From: Phenylobacterium aquaticum | Lineage (GTDB): Bacteria > Pseudomonadota > Alphaproteobacteria > Caulobacterales > Caulobacteraceae | NCBI RefSeq assembly: GCF_022695515.1 | Contig: NZ_JALDPT010000004.1 | Coordinates: 124,001-188,000 of the forward strand | Reading direction: 5' to 3' | Length of the DNA: 64,000 nucleotides | Part shown: positions 36,608 through 45,910 of the stretch, in pieces | Numbering within the stretch: the first letter of the stretch is position 1 | How the letters are laid out: each line of letters starts with the position of its first letter | Program-made: the position numbers and the translations under genes | Notes under the pieces: generated by a model | What the model was told of the DNA's origin: nothing | Seen by the model: the letters and a program-made list of their open reading frames with translations, nothing else | The model's database searches: none

Positions 36608-38521
36608 TTGCGTTTCAGGGTGTTGTTGGCCGCCGTCGTGGCGACCCTGGGCGTCGGCCGGGCGCAGGCCGCTCCGCTTGAGGCCTATGGCAAGCTCGCC
36701 AATATCGAGCAGGTGGCCATCTCGCCCGACGGCCAGAAGCTCGGCGTCATCTGGTCGGATGGGGTCCAGCGGCGCGTCGTGGTCCGCGACATGGCCAGCG
36801 GCAAGCTCAGCCAGTTGGCCGCGGGAACCGTGAAGGTCCGCAGCCTGGACTGGGCCGGCCCCGACCACCTGCTGATCACCACCACCACCACGTCCTACAT
36901 CAACGGGGTGGAGGCGCCGCGCGGCGAGTACGCCGTCCTGCTCGACTACAACCTCGACAAGGGTCGGGTCAAAAACGTGATGTCGGGCGCCACCGAGAGC
37001 CTGAACATCATCATCGGCACGCCGATCGTCCGGCAGGTGAAGGGCAAGACCGTCGTCATCGTCGAGGGCATCAGCTTCGTCGACGGCCGGGGCGTGGACT
37101 CCCTGTTCCAGATCGATCTGGAGAACGACGCTTCCCGGATCTTCCGCACCGGCTCCCGCTACACCCGCGACTGGGTGGTCGGCGGGGATGGCGAAGCCCT
37201 GGCCGAGGCCCAGTACAACCAGGAGACCGGCGACTGGAGCCTTCGGGTCCGCCAGGCCGGAGGCGGGTGGAGCACGCTGGTCTCCCGCGTCGCGCCCCTT
37301 GACCGCCCGGCCCTGATGGGCCTGGGGCGCACGCCGGACTCCTTCCTGGTCGCGGATCCCGTGAAGGACGCCACGGTCCTGCGCGAGGTGTCTTCGGCCA
37401 ATCCGACCTGGGGCGAGCCCCTGCGCAAGGATGTGCCCGGGTCCCTGGTCCACGGGGTGGGCGGGGGCGTGCTCTTGGGGTTCGCCGACCTGAAGGGCGA
37501 CGAGGACGTCTATGAGTTCCTGGCGCCCGCCGACGCCGAGGCCTGGGGCAAGATCAAGCGGGCCTATAAGGGCTCCCGCGTGCAGCTGGTCAGCTGGTCG
37601 GCCGATCGCAGCCGGATCGTGGCGCGGGTCGATCCGCCGAACGACAGTCCCAACTACGCCCTGGTGGACCTCAAGGCGGGCCGGGCTGATCCGATCGGGT
37701 TCCTCTATGAGGACATCAAGCCCCAGGACGTCGCCCCGGTCCGCCCCGTGTCCTTCAAGGCCGCCGACGGTCTGGAGATCAGCGGCTATCTGACCCTTCC
37801 GACCGGCCGCCCGGAGCACAATCTGCCGCTGATCGTCCTGCCGCACGGCGGGCCGGCGGCGCGCGACGAGCCGGGATTCGACTGGTGGTCCCAGGCGCTG
37901 GCGTCGCGGGGCTATGCCGTGCTGCGGGTCAACTTCCGCGGCTCCGACGGCTTCGGGGCGAGCTTCCTCACCGCCGGCTATGGCGAGTGGGGCCGCAAGA
38001 TGCAGACCGACCTGTCCGACGGGGTCCGCTATCTGGCCGCCGCCGGGACCATCGATCCGGCTCGGGTCTGCATCGCCGGCGCCAGCTATGGCGGCTATGC
38101 GGCCCTGGCCGGGGCGGTGTTCGATCCCAAGGTCTATCGCTGCGCGGCCTCGGTGTCCGGCCCCGCCGACCTGCCGGCCATGCTGGCCACCCTGAAGGGC
38201 GCGGGGCGTCTCGAGGCGACCCGCTACTGGAGCCGCTTCATGGGCGCCGAGGACAGCAAGGACCCGGTGCTGAAGGCCATCTCTCCGGCCCTGCACGCCG
38301 ACAAGGCGCAGATCCCGATCCTGCTGATCCACGGCAAGGACGACACTGTGGTGCCCTATTACCAGAGCCTCGCCATGCAGCGGGCGCTGAACGCCGCGCA
38401 CAAGCCGGTCGAACTCGTCACCCTGCCCGGCGAGGACCACTGGCTCTCCCGCGGCGAGACCCGCCAACAGATGCTGACCTCGCTGGTCGCCTTCCTCGAA
38501 AAGAACAATCCGCCGCAATGA
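36608..38521 (+). CDS. Secreted S9 family serine peptidase (copy 2)
   Basis: A 637-residue protein with a signal peptide ending near GRAQA|APL and the shared start of mature sequence, PLEAYGKLANIEQVAISPDGQKL. The triad is S493 (GASYGGYAALAG), D579 (HGKDDTVVP) and H611 (GEDHW). The ATGA overlap with the next gene implies translational coupling. The N-domain should be a beta-propeller that limits access to short peptides. It is closely related to the next gene and more distantly to 15464. Confidence 0.92.
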   Translation: MRFRVLLAAVVATLGVGRAQAAPLEAYGKLANIEQVAISPDGQKLGVIWSDGVQRRVVVRDMASGKLSQLAAGTVKVRSLDWAGPDHLLITTTTTSYINGVEAPRGEYAVLLDYNLDKGRVKNVMSGATESLNIIIGTPIVRQVKGKTVVIVEGISFVDGRGVDSLFQIDLENDASRIFRTGSRYTRDWVVGGDGEALAEAQYNQETGDWSLRVRQAGGGWSTLVSRVAPLDRPALMGLGRTPDSFLVADPVKDATVLREVSSANPTWGEPLRKDVPGSLVHGVGGGVLLGFADLKGDEDVYEFLAPADAEAWGKIKRAYKGSRVQLVSWSADRSRIVARVDPPNDSPNYALVDLKAGRADPIGFLYEDIKPQDVAPVRPVSFKAADGLEISGYLTLPTGRPEHNLPLIVLPHGGPAARDEPGFDWWSQALASRGYAVLRVNFRGSDGFGASFLTAGYGEWGRKMQTDLSDGVRYLAAAGTIDPARVCIAGASYGGYAALAGAVFDPKVYRCAASVSGPADLPAMLATLKGAGRLEATRYWSRFMGAEDSKDPVLKAISPALHADKAQIPILLIHGKDDTVVPYYQSLAMQRALNAAHKPVELVTLPGEDHWLSRGETRQQMLTSLVAFLEKNNPPQ

Positions 38522-40458
38522 CCCCTTCGATCCGCAGGCGCGCGATGGCGCCCGTTCGCCTCGCCGCCCTCTTCGCGACGGCGCTCCTCGCCGCGACCTC
38601 GGCGCGCGCCGCGCCGCTGGAGGCCTATGGCAAGCTGCCGGACATCGAGGATGTCGCGATCTCGCCGGACGGGCAGAAGCTCGCGGTGATCTGGACGGCG
38701 AGCGGGGGGCGCCGGATCATCGTGAAGTCCCTCGCCGACGGGTCGATGTTCGGCCTCGACGCCGGGCCGGCCAAGGTGCGGAGCCTGGACTGGGCGGGTC
38801 TGGACCACCTGCTCATCACCACCTCCACGACCAGCATCATCCCGTGGGTCACCTCGCCGCGCAGCGAATTCTTCGGCATCTACGACTTCGACCTGCGCAA
38901 GCATCGGATCCGGCCGCTGCTGGCCGACGTCAAGGACGGGCTCAACATCCTCGTCGGATCGCCGATGGTCCGCGAGGTGAATGGCGAGACGAAGCTGTTC
39001 CTGGAAGGGATCAATTTCGTGGAACACCAGGGGCGCGTCTCGCTGTTCTCGATCAATCTGGAGAGCGACCTCTCGACCCTGGTGCAGCAGGGCTTCGACG
39101 ATACGGACGAGTGGCTGGTCGGGGCGGACGGGCAGGCCGTGGCCGAGACGGAATACACCCAGAAGACCGGGGCCTGGGTGCTCAAGATGCGGGAAGGCCG
39201 GGGATGGCGGGTGGTGAAGTCTCTGACCGCGCCCCTGGAGACACCCAGCCTGGAAGGCCTCGGCCGCGACGGGCGCTCGGCGCTGGTCGCCGCCCCGGAT
39301 GGCTACAACGCCGCCCTGCGCGAGATCTCGCCCGAGACCCTGGCCTGGGGCGAGCCGTTTCGCGACGAGGCTTATGAAAGGCCGATCCATGATCCGAAGT
39401 CGCATCGTCTGATCGGCTTCACCGCGCTCCAGGGCGAGCAGCAGGTCTATGAGTTCCTCGACCCGGCCGACGCCGCGACCTGGGCCAAGATCACGCGGGC
39501 CTACAAGGGCGCTCTGGTTAGCATGGTGGCATGGTCGTCCGACCGGACCCGGATCGTGGTCCGGGTCGATCCCGCCGACGACGGTCCGCGGTATGACCTG
39601 GTCGACCTGAAGGCCAAGCGGGCCGATCCCGTCGGCCAACTCTATGAGGCCCTGCTGCCCAAGGACATCGCGGCGGTTCGTCCGATCCGCTTCAAGGCCC
39701 GCGACGGGCTGGACCTGTCCGGCTACCTCACCGTGCCCAATGGCCGGCCGGACAAGATGCTGCCGCTGGTGGTCCTGCCGCATGGCGGCCCGGCGGTGCG
39801 TGACGAACCCGGCTTCGACTGGTGGGCCCAGGCGCTGGCCTCCCGCGGCTATGCGGTGCTGCAGGTCAATTATCGCGGGTCGAACGGCTTCGGCGGCGCC
39901 TTCCTCGAGGCCGGGTTCGGCCAGTGGGGCCGCAAGATGCAGACCGATCTCTCCGATGGGGTGCGCTATCTGGCGAGCCAGGGCGTGATCGATCCGGCCC
40001 GCGTCTGCATCGCCGGCGGCAGCTATGGCGGCTACGCCGCCCTGGCGGGCGCGGTCTTCGACCCCGGCGTCTATCGCTGCGCCGCCTCGGTGGCGGGGCT
40101 TTCAGACCTCTCGGTGTTCGTCGGTACGGCCCGCGAGCGGCGCAACTACAGCGCCATGCGCTATTGGAACCGGTTCATGGGCGCCGAGAAGGCCACCGAT
40201 CCGGTGCTGAAGGACATCTCGCCGGCCCAGCACGCCGACAAGGTCCAGGTCCCCATCCTCCTGATCCACGGCAAGGACGACACGGTTGTGCCCATCTGGC
40301 AGAGCCAGGCCATGGAGCGGGCCCTGCGCGCCGCCGGCAAGGACGTCCAGATGGTCACCCTGCCCGGCGAGGACCACTGGCTCTCCCGCGGCGAGACCCG
40401 CCAACAGATGCTGACCTCGCTGGTCGCCTTCCTCGAAAAGAACAATCCGCCGAACTAG
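38518..40458 (+). CDS. Secreted S9 family serine peptidase (copy 3)
   Basis: A 646-residue paralogue of the preceding gene, sharing ATGA with its stop. The signal peptide is longer (cleavage near ARA|APL); ATG 38542 is an alternative start. Triad: S502 (GGSYGGYAALAG), D588 (HGKDDTVVP) and H620 (GEDHW). The last 99 bases of sense are identical to those of copy 2 while upstream sequence is clearly diverged, a sign of gene conversion or recent exchange. The substrate range may differ from that of copy 2, because the N-domain differs most. Confidence 0.92.
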   Translation: MTPSIRRRAMAPVRLAALFATALLAATSARAAPLEAYGKLPDIEDVAISPDGQKLAVIWTASGGRRIIVKSLADGSMFGLDAGPAKVRSLDWAGLDHLLITTSTTSIIPWVTSPRSEFFGIYDFDLRKHRIRPLLADVKDGLNILVGSPMVREVNGETKLFLEGINFVEHQGRVSLFSINLESDLSTLVQQGFDDTDEWLVGADGQAVAETEYTQKTGAWVLKMREGRGWRVVKSLTAPLETPSLEGLGRDGRSALVAAPDGYNAALREISPETLAWGEPFRDEAYERPIHDPKSHRLIGFTALQGEQQVYEFLDPADAATWAKITRAYKGALVSMVAWSSDRTRIVVRVDPADDGPRYDLVDLKAKRADPVGQLYEALLPKDIAAVRPIRFKARDGLDLSGYLTVPNGRPDKMLPLVVLPHGGPAVRDEPGFDWWAQALASRGYAVLQVNYRGSNGFGGAFLEAGFGQWGRKMQTDLSDGVRYLASQGVIDPARVCIAGGSYGGYAALAGAVFDPGVYRCAASVAGLSDLSVFVGTARERRNYSAMRYWNRFMGAEKATDPVLKDISPAQHADKVQVPILLIHGKDDTVVPIWQSQAMERALRAAGKDVQMVTLPGEDHWLSRGETRQQMLTSLVAFLEKNNPPN

Positions 40459-40489
40459 GCGGGCGTGGCGGCTTGTCTGGGCTAGGCCG

Positions 40490-40506
40490 TGGCAGTAAGC
40501 GTGCCA
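40490..40506. promoter_or_regulatory. Palindrome TGGCA-N7-TGCCA upstream of the sulfatase
   Basis: A 17-base palindrome about 35 bases before the sulfatase ATG. Its GG and GC dinucleotides are exactly 10 bases apart on both strands, the spacing of a sigma-54 promoter (-24/-12). It could equally be a repressor operator. Neither reading is proven. Confidence 0.35.
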
Positions 40507-40540
40507 ATAGGGCGACCGGTATGGGCCCGGAGGACGCGAG

Positions 40541-42775
40541 ATGACGGAAGCCCGGATTGGCCGCACCCTGGCGGACTCCACCCCCCATTGGCCGGCGCCG
40601 CCAAAGCCGCCCAAGGGCGCGCCCAATATCCTGGTGGTGCTGTTCGACGACGTCGGGTTCTCGGACTTCGGCTGCTACGGCTCGCCGATCCGCACGCCGA
40701 CCATCGACGCCCTGGCGGCGGACGGCCTGCGCTATACCGGCTTTCACACCACGGCCATGTGCTCGACCACGCGGGCGGCGCTCTTGACCGGGCGAAACCA
40801 CCACTCGGTGGGCATGGGCTGCCTGGCGAACTTTGACTCAGGCTATCCGGGCTATCGCGGCAAGATCGCGCGCGAGGCCGGCACGCTTCCGGAGATGCTG
40901 AAGCCCCACGGCTATCGCAGCTACATGGTCGGCAAGTGGCACGCGACGCCGCTGACTGAGACCGGCCCGACCGGGCCCTTCGACGGCTGGCCCCTGGGGC
41001 GCGGCTTCGACCGGTTCTATGGCTTCATGGACGCCGAGACCGACCAGTACGCGCCGGAGCTGGTGCGCGACAACACCCCGATCGACCCGCCGGACGGGGG
41101 CTATGAGGCCGGCTATCACCTGACCGCCGACCTGGTCGACCAGTCGATCCGCTATATCGCCGATCACACCGCCGACGCGCCGGAGACGCCGTGGCTGCTC
41201 TGGCTGGCCTTCGGCGCCTGCCACGCCCCGCACCAGGCGCCGCAGGAGATCATCCGCAGCTATGATCCCGTCTTCGAACACGGCTGGGACGTGGAGCGCG
41301 AGCAGCGGCTGGCCCGGCAGAAGGCCATGGGGATCACGCCCGCCGAGACCCGCATGCCGACCCGCAATGACGGGGTGAAGGGCTGGGAGGAGCATTCGGA
41401 CGACGAGCGCCGGGTGTTCACCCGCCTGCAGAGCGCCTTTGCCGGCATGCTCGACCACGCCGACCAGCATCTGGCGCGGCTGATCGGCTTCCTGGAGACG
41501 GCGGGGATCAAGGACGACACCCTGATCCTGGTCTTGTCCGACAATGGCGCGAGCCAGGAGGGCGGGCCGCTGGGCATGGTCAACGCCATGGGCCCCTACA
41601 ACATGAAGGGCGAGCCGATGGGCGAGAAGCTGGCCCGGATCGACGACATCGGCGGGCCGGACACCCATTCCAATTTCCCGCACGGCTGGGCCATGGCGTC
41701 CAACACCCCGCTGCGCCGCTACAAGCAGAACACCCATGGGGGCGGCATCCGCGATCCGCTGGTGATCTCCTGGAAGAACGGCCTGCCGGCCCGCGGCGAG
41801 CTGCGCCACCAGTTCGCCCACGCCAGCGATTTCGCACCGACGGTGCTGGACCTGCTGGGCCTGGAGCCGCCGGCCCAGGTCTGGGGCGTGCCGCAGATGT
41901 CGATGGAAGGGGTGAGCTTCGCGGCTTCGCTGAAGGACCCGGCGGCCCCGGCCCGCGGGCGGCCGCAATATTTCGAGATGTTCGGCCATCGCGGCCTGTG
42001 GAAGGACGGATGGAAGGCCGTCGCCTTCCATCCCCCCGGCCGGCCCTTCGACGCCGACCAGTGGGAGCTCTATCACCTCGACCGGGACTTCTCGGAGGTC
42101 GAGGATTTGGCTCAGGCCGAGCCCGAGCGGCTGAAGGCCCTGATCGACCTGTGGTGGGCGGAGGCCGAGCGCTGCAAGGTGCTGCCGCTCGACGACCGCT
42201 TCGGCCCGCGCTTCGCTGAGAACGCCATCCGCTATCACGGGCCGCGCAAGCGCTTCGTCTTCCATCGCGGCATGGGCCACCTGCCCACCGACATGGCCCC
42301 GGACGTCCGCAGCCGCTCCTACCGCATCGAGGCCGACGCCCTGATCCCGCCGGAAGGGGCGGAAGGCGTGCTGATCGCCCACGGCGACGCCACCTGTGGC
42401 TACAGCCTCTATCTGCAGGGCGGCCATCTGCACCACACGATCAATGTCGGCGGCGCCAAGGCGACGGTGACCTCGGAGGCGAAGATCCCGCCGGGCCGTC
42501 GCAAGCTGGGCGTCGGCGTGCGCCAGGGGGACGGGCGGACCTTCACCCTGACGGTGGACGGCAAGCCGGCGGGCCAGGTCCACACCCATCTGGGCTTCGC
42601 CACCTTCGTCTCCTGGTCGGGCCTGGACATCGGCCGCGACCGCGGCAGCCCGGTCGCCGACTACGCAGCCCCGTTCAGCTTCACCGGGGCCTTGAAGACG
42701 GTGGTGGTGACCATGGACGAGGACCAGGCCCTGGACGCCGAGGCGGTGGGCGAGGCGGAGATGGCCCGCCAGTAG
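40541..42775 (+). CDS. Arylsulfatase
   Basis: A 744-residue sulfatase. N-terminal metal ligands D36/D37 (VVLFDDVGFSDFGCYG) and the modification site C74-S-T-T-R78 in AMCSTTRAALLTGRNHH, where the cysteine would become formylglycine. The usual motif is C-x-P/A-x-R, so T at position 3 is atypical. SDNGAS (about 330) carries the second metal site. The last 130 residues form a beta-rich C-terminal domain typical of the large arylsulfatases. No signal peptide is evident, so a cytoplasmic location is likely. It is followed by a convergent AraC gene 7 bases after its stop. Confidence 0.9.
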   Translation: MTEARIGRTLADSTPHWPAPPKPPKGAPNILVVLFDDVGFSDFGCYGSPIRTPTIDALAADGLRYTGFHTTAMCSTTRAALLTGRNHHSVGMGCLANFDSGYPGYRGKIAREAGTLPEMLKPHGYRSYMVGKWHATPLTETGPTGPFDGWPLGRGFDRFYGFMDAETDQYAPELVRDNTPIDPPDGGYEAGYHLTADLVDQSIRYIADHTADAPETPWLLWLAFGACHAPHQAPQEIIRSYDPVFEHGWDVEREQRLARQKAMGITPAETRMPTRNDGVKGWEEHSDDERRVFTRLQSAFAGMLDHADQHLARLIGFLETAGIKDDTLILVLSDNGASQEGGPLGMVNAMGPYNMKGEPMGEKLARIDDIGGPDTHSNFPHGWAMASNTPLRRYKQNTHGGGIRDPLVISWKNGLPARGELRHQFAHASDFAPTVLDLLGLEPPAQVWGVPQMSMEGVSFAASLKDPAAPARGRPQYFEMFGHRGLWKDGWKAVAFHPPGRPFDADQWELYHLDRDFSEVEDLAQAEPERLKALIDLWWAEAERCKVLPLDDRFGPRFAENAIRYHGPRKRFVFHRGMGHLPTDMAPDVRSRSYRIEADALIPPEGAEGVLIAHGDATCGYSLYLQGGHLHHTINVGGAKATVTSEAKIPPGRRKLGVGVRQGDGRTFTLTVDGKPAGQVHTHLGFATFVSWSGLDIGRDRGSPVADYAAPFSFTGALKTVVVTMDEDQALDAEAVGEAEMARQ

Positions 42776-42782
42776 GCGCCGG

Positions 42783-43589
42783 TCAGGCGGTCAGCTGGGA
42801 GGGGGTGACGCCCAGCATGCGGCGCATGCAGCGGGCGAGGTGGCTCTGGTGGGCGAAGCCGGCCTCGCCGGCGGCCTGGGCGATCGTGCGACCGCCGCGG
42901 ACCAGCAGGTCCTGGGCCCGCAGGACGCGGCGCTCGATCAGATAGCGGTGGGCCGACTGGCCGACGGCGCGGCGGAACATCACCGTGAAGTGCGAGACGC
43001 TGACCCCGGCCGTGGCGGCCAGGTCGGCCAAACTGAGATCCTCGTCCAGATGGGCCTCGATGCGGTCGGTCACGGCGCGCAGCTGGCGGGGCGTGAGCGC
43101 GGTCAGCCGCGGGGCGGGGCGGTGGCGGGCGCGGACGGCCAGGCGCACCGCGAGCGCCAGGCCCAGGCTTTCGCCATAGAGCCGGGGCGAGGGCAGGGGG
43201 GACTCCAGCTCGGCGCGCAGGGCCTGGCCGATCAGCTCGACCTGGGGGTCGCGGGCCCGCATCTGGGGGCGGAGATCCTCAAGCCGCCCGTCCAGCCCCT
43301 CGGCGGCCCGGGTCATCAGCTCGGGGCTGAAGCGGAAGCTCATGACCAGGGCCGGGGTCGCATCTTCCCACTGGCCCTGTACGCCGGGCGGGACCAGATC
43401 GTAGTCGCCGGGGCTCTGCCAGCCGCTGCGGCGGACGTCGTCGACCTGGCAGTCGGCGCGTACGGCGGGGCCCACATGCAGGGCCATCCGCACCAGGGGG
43501 CTGATGGTCGCCTCATGCTTGCCGGCGTCGGTGCGGTTCAGCGACGCCTCGAACCCGTCCCAGGCGCGATAGGCCAGGCGATGGGCCAT
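42783..43589 (-). CDS. AraC family transcriptional regulator
   Basis: A 268-residue regulator when started at ATG 43589. An ATG at 43763 would add 58 residues of low-complexity, probably untranslated sequence. The N-domain (about 1-140) is a cupin-like sensor and the C-terminus (about 165-265) a double HTH (LSLADLAATAGVSVSHFTVM and IAQAAGEAGFAHQSHLARCM). The gene is convergent with the sulfatase and divergent from the membrane protein at 43785. No clear ribosome-binding site precedes either start. Confidence 0.88.
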   Translation of the reverse strand: MAHRLAYRAWDGFEASLNRTDAGKHEATISPLVRMALHVGPAVRADCQVDDVRRSGWQSPGDYDLVPPGVQGQWEDATPALVMSFRFSPELMTRAAEGLDGRLEDLRPQMRARDPQVELIGQALRAELESPLPSPRLYGESLGLALAVRLAVRARHRPAPRLTALTPRQLRAVTDRIEAHLDEDLSLADLAATAGVSVSHFTVMFRRAVGQSAHRYLIERRVLRAQDLLVRGGRTIAQAAGEAGFAHQSHLARCMRRMLGVTPSQLTA

Positions 43590-43784
43590 TGGCTGGTCGG
43601 GTTTCGGAAATGAGCCGTCGGCCACTGGGGAGGTCCGCTGAGATAGGTCCGCAGGCTGAAGGGGGCGCGCAAGCCGTCCGCCTGTCAATTCCGCGACGCC
43701 CGGCCCCAGGGTTCGACCGTCGGATCGTGCGCGACGGGCCGGAAATCCGCCGCCTAGGCTCAAGGTCCCGATCGGAGCCCGCCC

Positions 43785-44279
43785 ATGTCCCTCGCCTCAA
43801 GCCTCCCCGCCGCCGGACCCGGACTGGGCCGCGCCATACTGGTCGCCACCCTGCTGGCCGGAACCCTGGACATCCTGGACGCGGTGATCACCTCGCTGAT
43901 CACGGGACGGGGGCCGGTCCGCATGCTGCAGACCATCGCCAGCGCGATCCTCGGCAAGCCGGCCCTGCAGGGCGGGGCCTCGACCGCCCTGTTGGGCCTC
44001 GCCATCCATTTCGCGATCATGGCGGTGATGGTCACGGTCTTCGTGCTCGCCGCCGAGCGCCTGGAGCCCCTGCGCCGCCAGCCGATCCTGTGGGGCGCGA
44101 TCTATGGCCTGGCGCTCTATGGGGTGATGACCTGGGGGGTGGTGCCCCTGCGCTGGCCGGAGGCGTTCGGGCGGCTCAGCCTGATCCAGACGGCGAATCA
44201 GGTCTTCGCCCACAGCCTGCTGGTCGGCGTGCCGATCGCCCTGGTGACCGCGCGCCTGCTGAAGCCCCCGGCATCCTGA
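43785..44279 (+). CDS. Hypothetical integral membrane protein
   Basis: A 164-residue protein with about four membrane helices (about 18-38, 66-88, 98-118 and 135-158). I do not recognise a specific family. The ATG at 43785 fits the start of the first helix. It is divergent from the AraC regulator 42783..43589 across about 195 bases, so it may be that regulator's target. Confidence 0.75.
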   Translation: MSLASSLPAAGPGLGRAILVATLLAGTLDILDAVITSLITGRGPVRMLQTIASAILGKPALQGGASTALLGLAIHFAIMAVMVTVFVLAAERLEPLRRQPILWGAIYGLALYGVMTWGVVPLRWPEAFGRLSLIQTANQVFAHSLLVGVPIALVTARLLKPPAS

Positions 44280-44417
44280 TCGCGGCGCGGCGGGATACCC
44301 AACCTTGGCTAGATTCTAGGCGCTGAATGCAATCGCCCCGGGCGCCTCCCTTTACTCCGGCCGCCACATCGGATTCAGTCACGCCGAGAGTGGTTTTCGC
44401 GCTGGGGGCGAGACTGC

Positions 44418-45431
44418 ATGCCGGCGTCAGAGGTCGAAGACGATCTCACCATCCTTCGCGGAGACCCGCGGGAGGACGCGGACCACTATCGCACCATCTT
44501 TGACACCGCCGTCGAGGCCATCGTGGTGATCAACGAGGCCGGCGAGATCTGCACCTTCAATCCCGCCGCCGAGCGCCTGTTCGGCTATTACGGCGAGGAG
44601 ATGGTCGGCCGCGACCTGCGCGACCTGATGGCCCCGCCCTATCGCGACGCCCGCCAGCGGGGACCGGAGGAGGATCGCGCGGCCGGCGTGCGGCGCATCC
44701 TGGGTTCGGGCCGGGCTGTGGCCGGCCTGCGCAAGAACGGCCAGACCTTCACCCTGGAACTGTCCATGGCCGAGTGGTGGCGGGACGGGGAGCGGTTCTT
44801 CACCGGGGTGATGCGCGACGTCACCGAGGATGTGCGGGCCCGCGATCTGCAGCGGCTGATGGTCAATGAGCTGAACCATCGGGTGAAGAACACCCTGGCG
44901 ACGGTCCAGGCCATCGTGCTCCAGACCCTGCGCAACGCCGAGTCCACCCAGGCCGCCCAGCGGGACCTGCTGAAGCGGCTGGTGGCGCTCGCCGCCGCCC
45001 ACGACATCCTGACCCGCGAGAGCTGGGAGGGCGCCCAGGTGGCCGAACTGGTCGCCGCGGCGCTGGAGACCCATGCGCTCGGCCCGTCGGCCCAGGTCTC
45101 GGGGCCGGAAGTGCGGCTGTCGCCCAAGGCGGCGGTGGCGCTGGCGCTCGCCCTGCACGAACTGCTGACCAATGCGGCCAAGTTCGGGGCGCTCAGCCAA
45201 GGCGGCCAGGTGGACATCTCCTGGATCACGCCTGCGCCCCAGGTCCTGGAGCTGGTCTGGCGCGAACGGGGCGGCCCGGCGGTCGAGCCGCCGGCCCATC
45301 GCGGCTTCGGCCTGAGGATGATCGAGGCCCTGGCGAGCGACCTGGGCGGAACGGTGGAGATGGGGTTCGAGCCGGAGGGCCTGGTCTGCGTGATCCGCGC
45401 CGCCATCGAGACCGGAGACCCGGCGCCATGA
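44418..45431 (+). CDS. PAS domain HWE-family histidine kinase
   Basis: A 337-residue soluble kinase. A PAS domain (about 22-135; FDTAVEAIVVINEAGEICTFNPAAE) precedes the HWE-type core: phospho-acceptor H154 in ELNHRVKNTL, HELLTNAAKFGALS around 247-260 and the W281-R-E283 motif in LVWRERGGP. HWE kinases in alphaproteobacteria often feed the general stress or light response, which cannot be inferred here. It overlaps the response regulator by four bases (ATGA). Confidence 0.94.
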   Translation: MPASEVEDDLTILRGDPREDADHYRTIFDTAVEAIVVINEAGEICTFNPAAERLFGYYGEEMVGRDLRDLMAPPYRDARQRGPEEDRAAGVRRILGSGRAVAGLRKNGQTFTLELSMAEWWRDGERFFTGVMRDVTEDVRARDLQRLMVNELNHRVKNTLATVQAIVLQTLRNAESTQAAQRDLLKRLVALAAAHDILTRESWEGAQVAELVAAALETHALGPSAQVSGPEVRLSPKAAVALALALHELLTNAAKFGALSQGGQVDISWITPAPQVLELVWRERGGPAVEPPAHRGFGLRMIEALASDLGGTVEMGFEPEGLVCVIRAAIETGDPAP

Positions 45432-45787
45432 GCGAGCAGCCGGTCCGACGGGTCCTGGTGGTCGAGGACGAGGCCATGGTGGCCATGCTGATCCAGGACC
45501 TGCTGGCCGAGCTCGGCTGCCAGGTGGCCATGGTCGCCAGCACGGCCAGCGAGGCGGCCGACATGGCCATGACCTGCGACGTGGATTTCGCCCTGCTCGA
45601 CGTCAATCTCGGTCGCGGCCAGACCTCGTTCCAGGCGGCGACCATACTGGGCCAGAGGCGCACGCCCTTCATCTGGGTGACCGGCTATGGCCGCGACGGC
45701 GTGCCGGAGCGGTTCAGCGCCGCGCCGGTGATCAGCAAGCCCATCGATCCGAACCTGCTGGCCGACGCGGTCCGTAACCTCGGCTGA
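45428..45787 (+). CDS. Single-domain response regulator
   Basis: A 119-residue receiver with no output domain. Acidic pocket E13/D14 (VVEDEA), phospho-acceptor D58 (LLDVNLGRG) and K104 (VISKPID). Translationally coupled to the HWE kinase gene, which should phosphorylate it. It acts either as a phosphate sink or through a partner, like other stand-alone receivers paired with HWE kinases. Confidence 0.95.
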   Translation: MSEQPVRRVLVVEDEAMVAMLIQDLLAELGCQVAMVASTASEAADMAMTCDVDFALLDVNLGRGQTSFQAATILGQRRTPFIWVTGYGRDGVPERFSAAPVISKPIDPNLLADAVRNLG

Positions 45788-45820
45788 CGACTTTTCGCAC
45801 CGAAGAGGCCCATCCGACTT

Positions 45821-45840
45821 GTGTGGCTGATCTGCCACAC
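45821..45840. promoter_or_regulatory. Inverted repeat between response regulator and clpB
   Basis: GTGTGGC-N6-GCCACAC is a perfect 7-base inverted repeat about 70 bases upstream of clpB. It has no T run, so it may be a weak terminator or an operator. A CTTGATC at 45866 followed by CCCCGT at 45881 loosely resembles a heat-shock sigma factor promoter, but the spacing is too short to be confident. Confidence 0.45.
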
Positions 45841-45910
45841 TACATCCGGTCTGCCGGGAGTTGTGCTTGATCAAGGCGACCCCCGTCCATCCGCCTGATG
45901 AGGGGAACCC

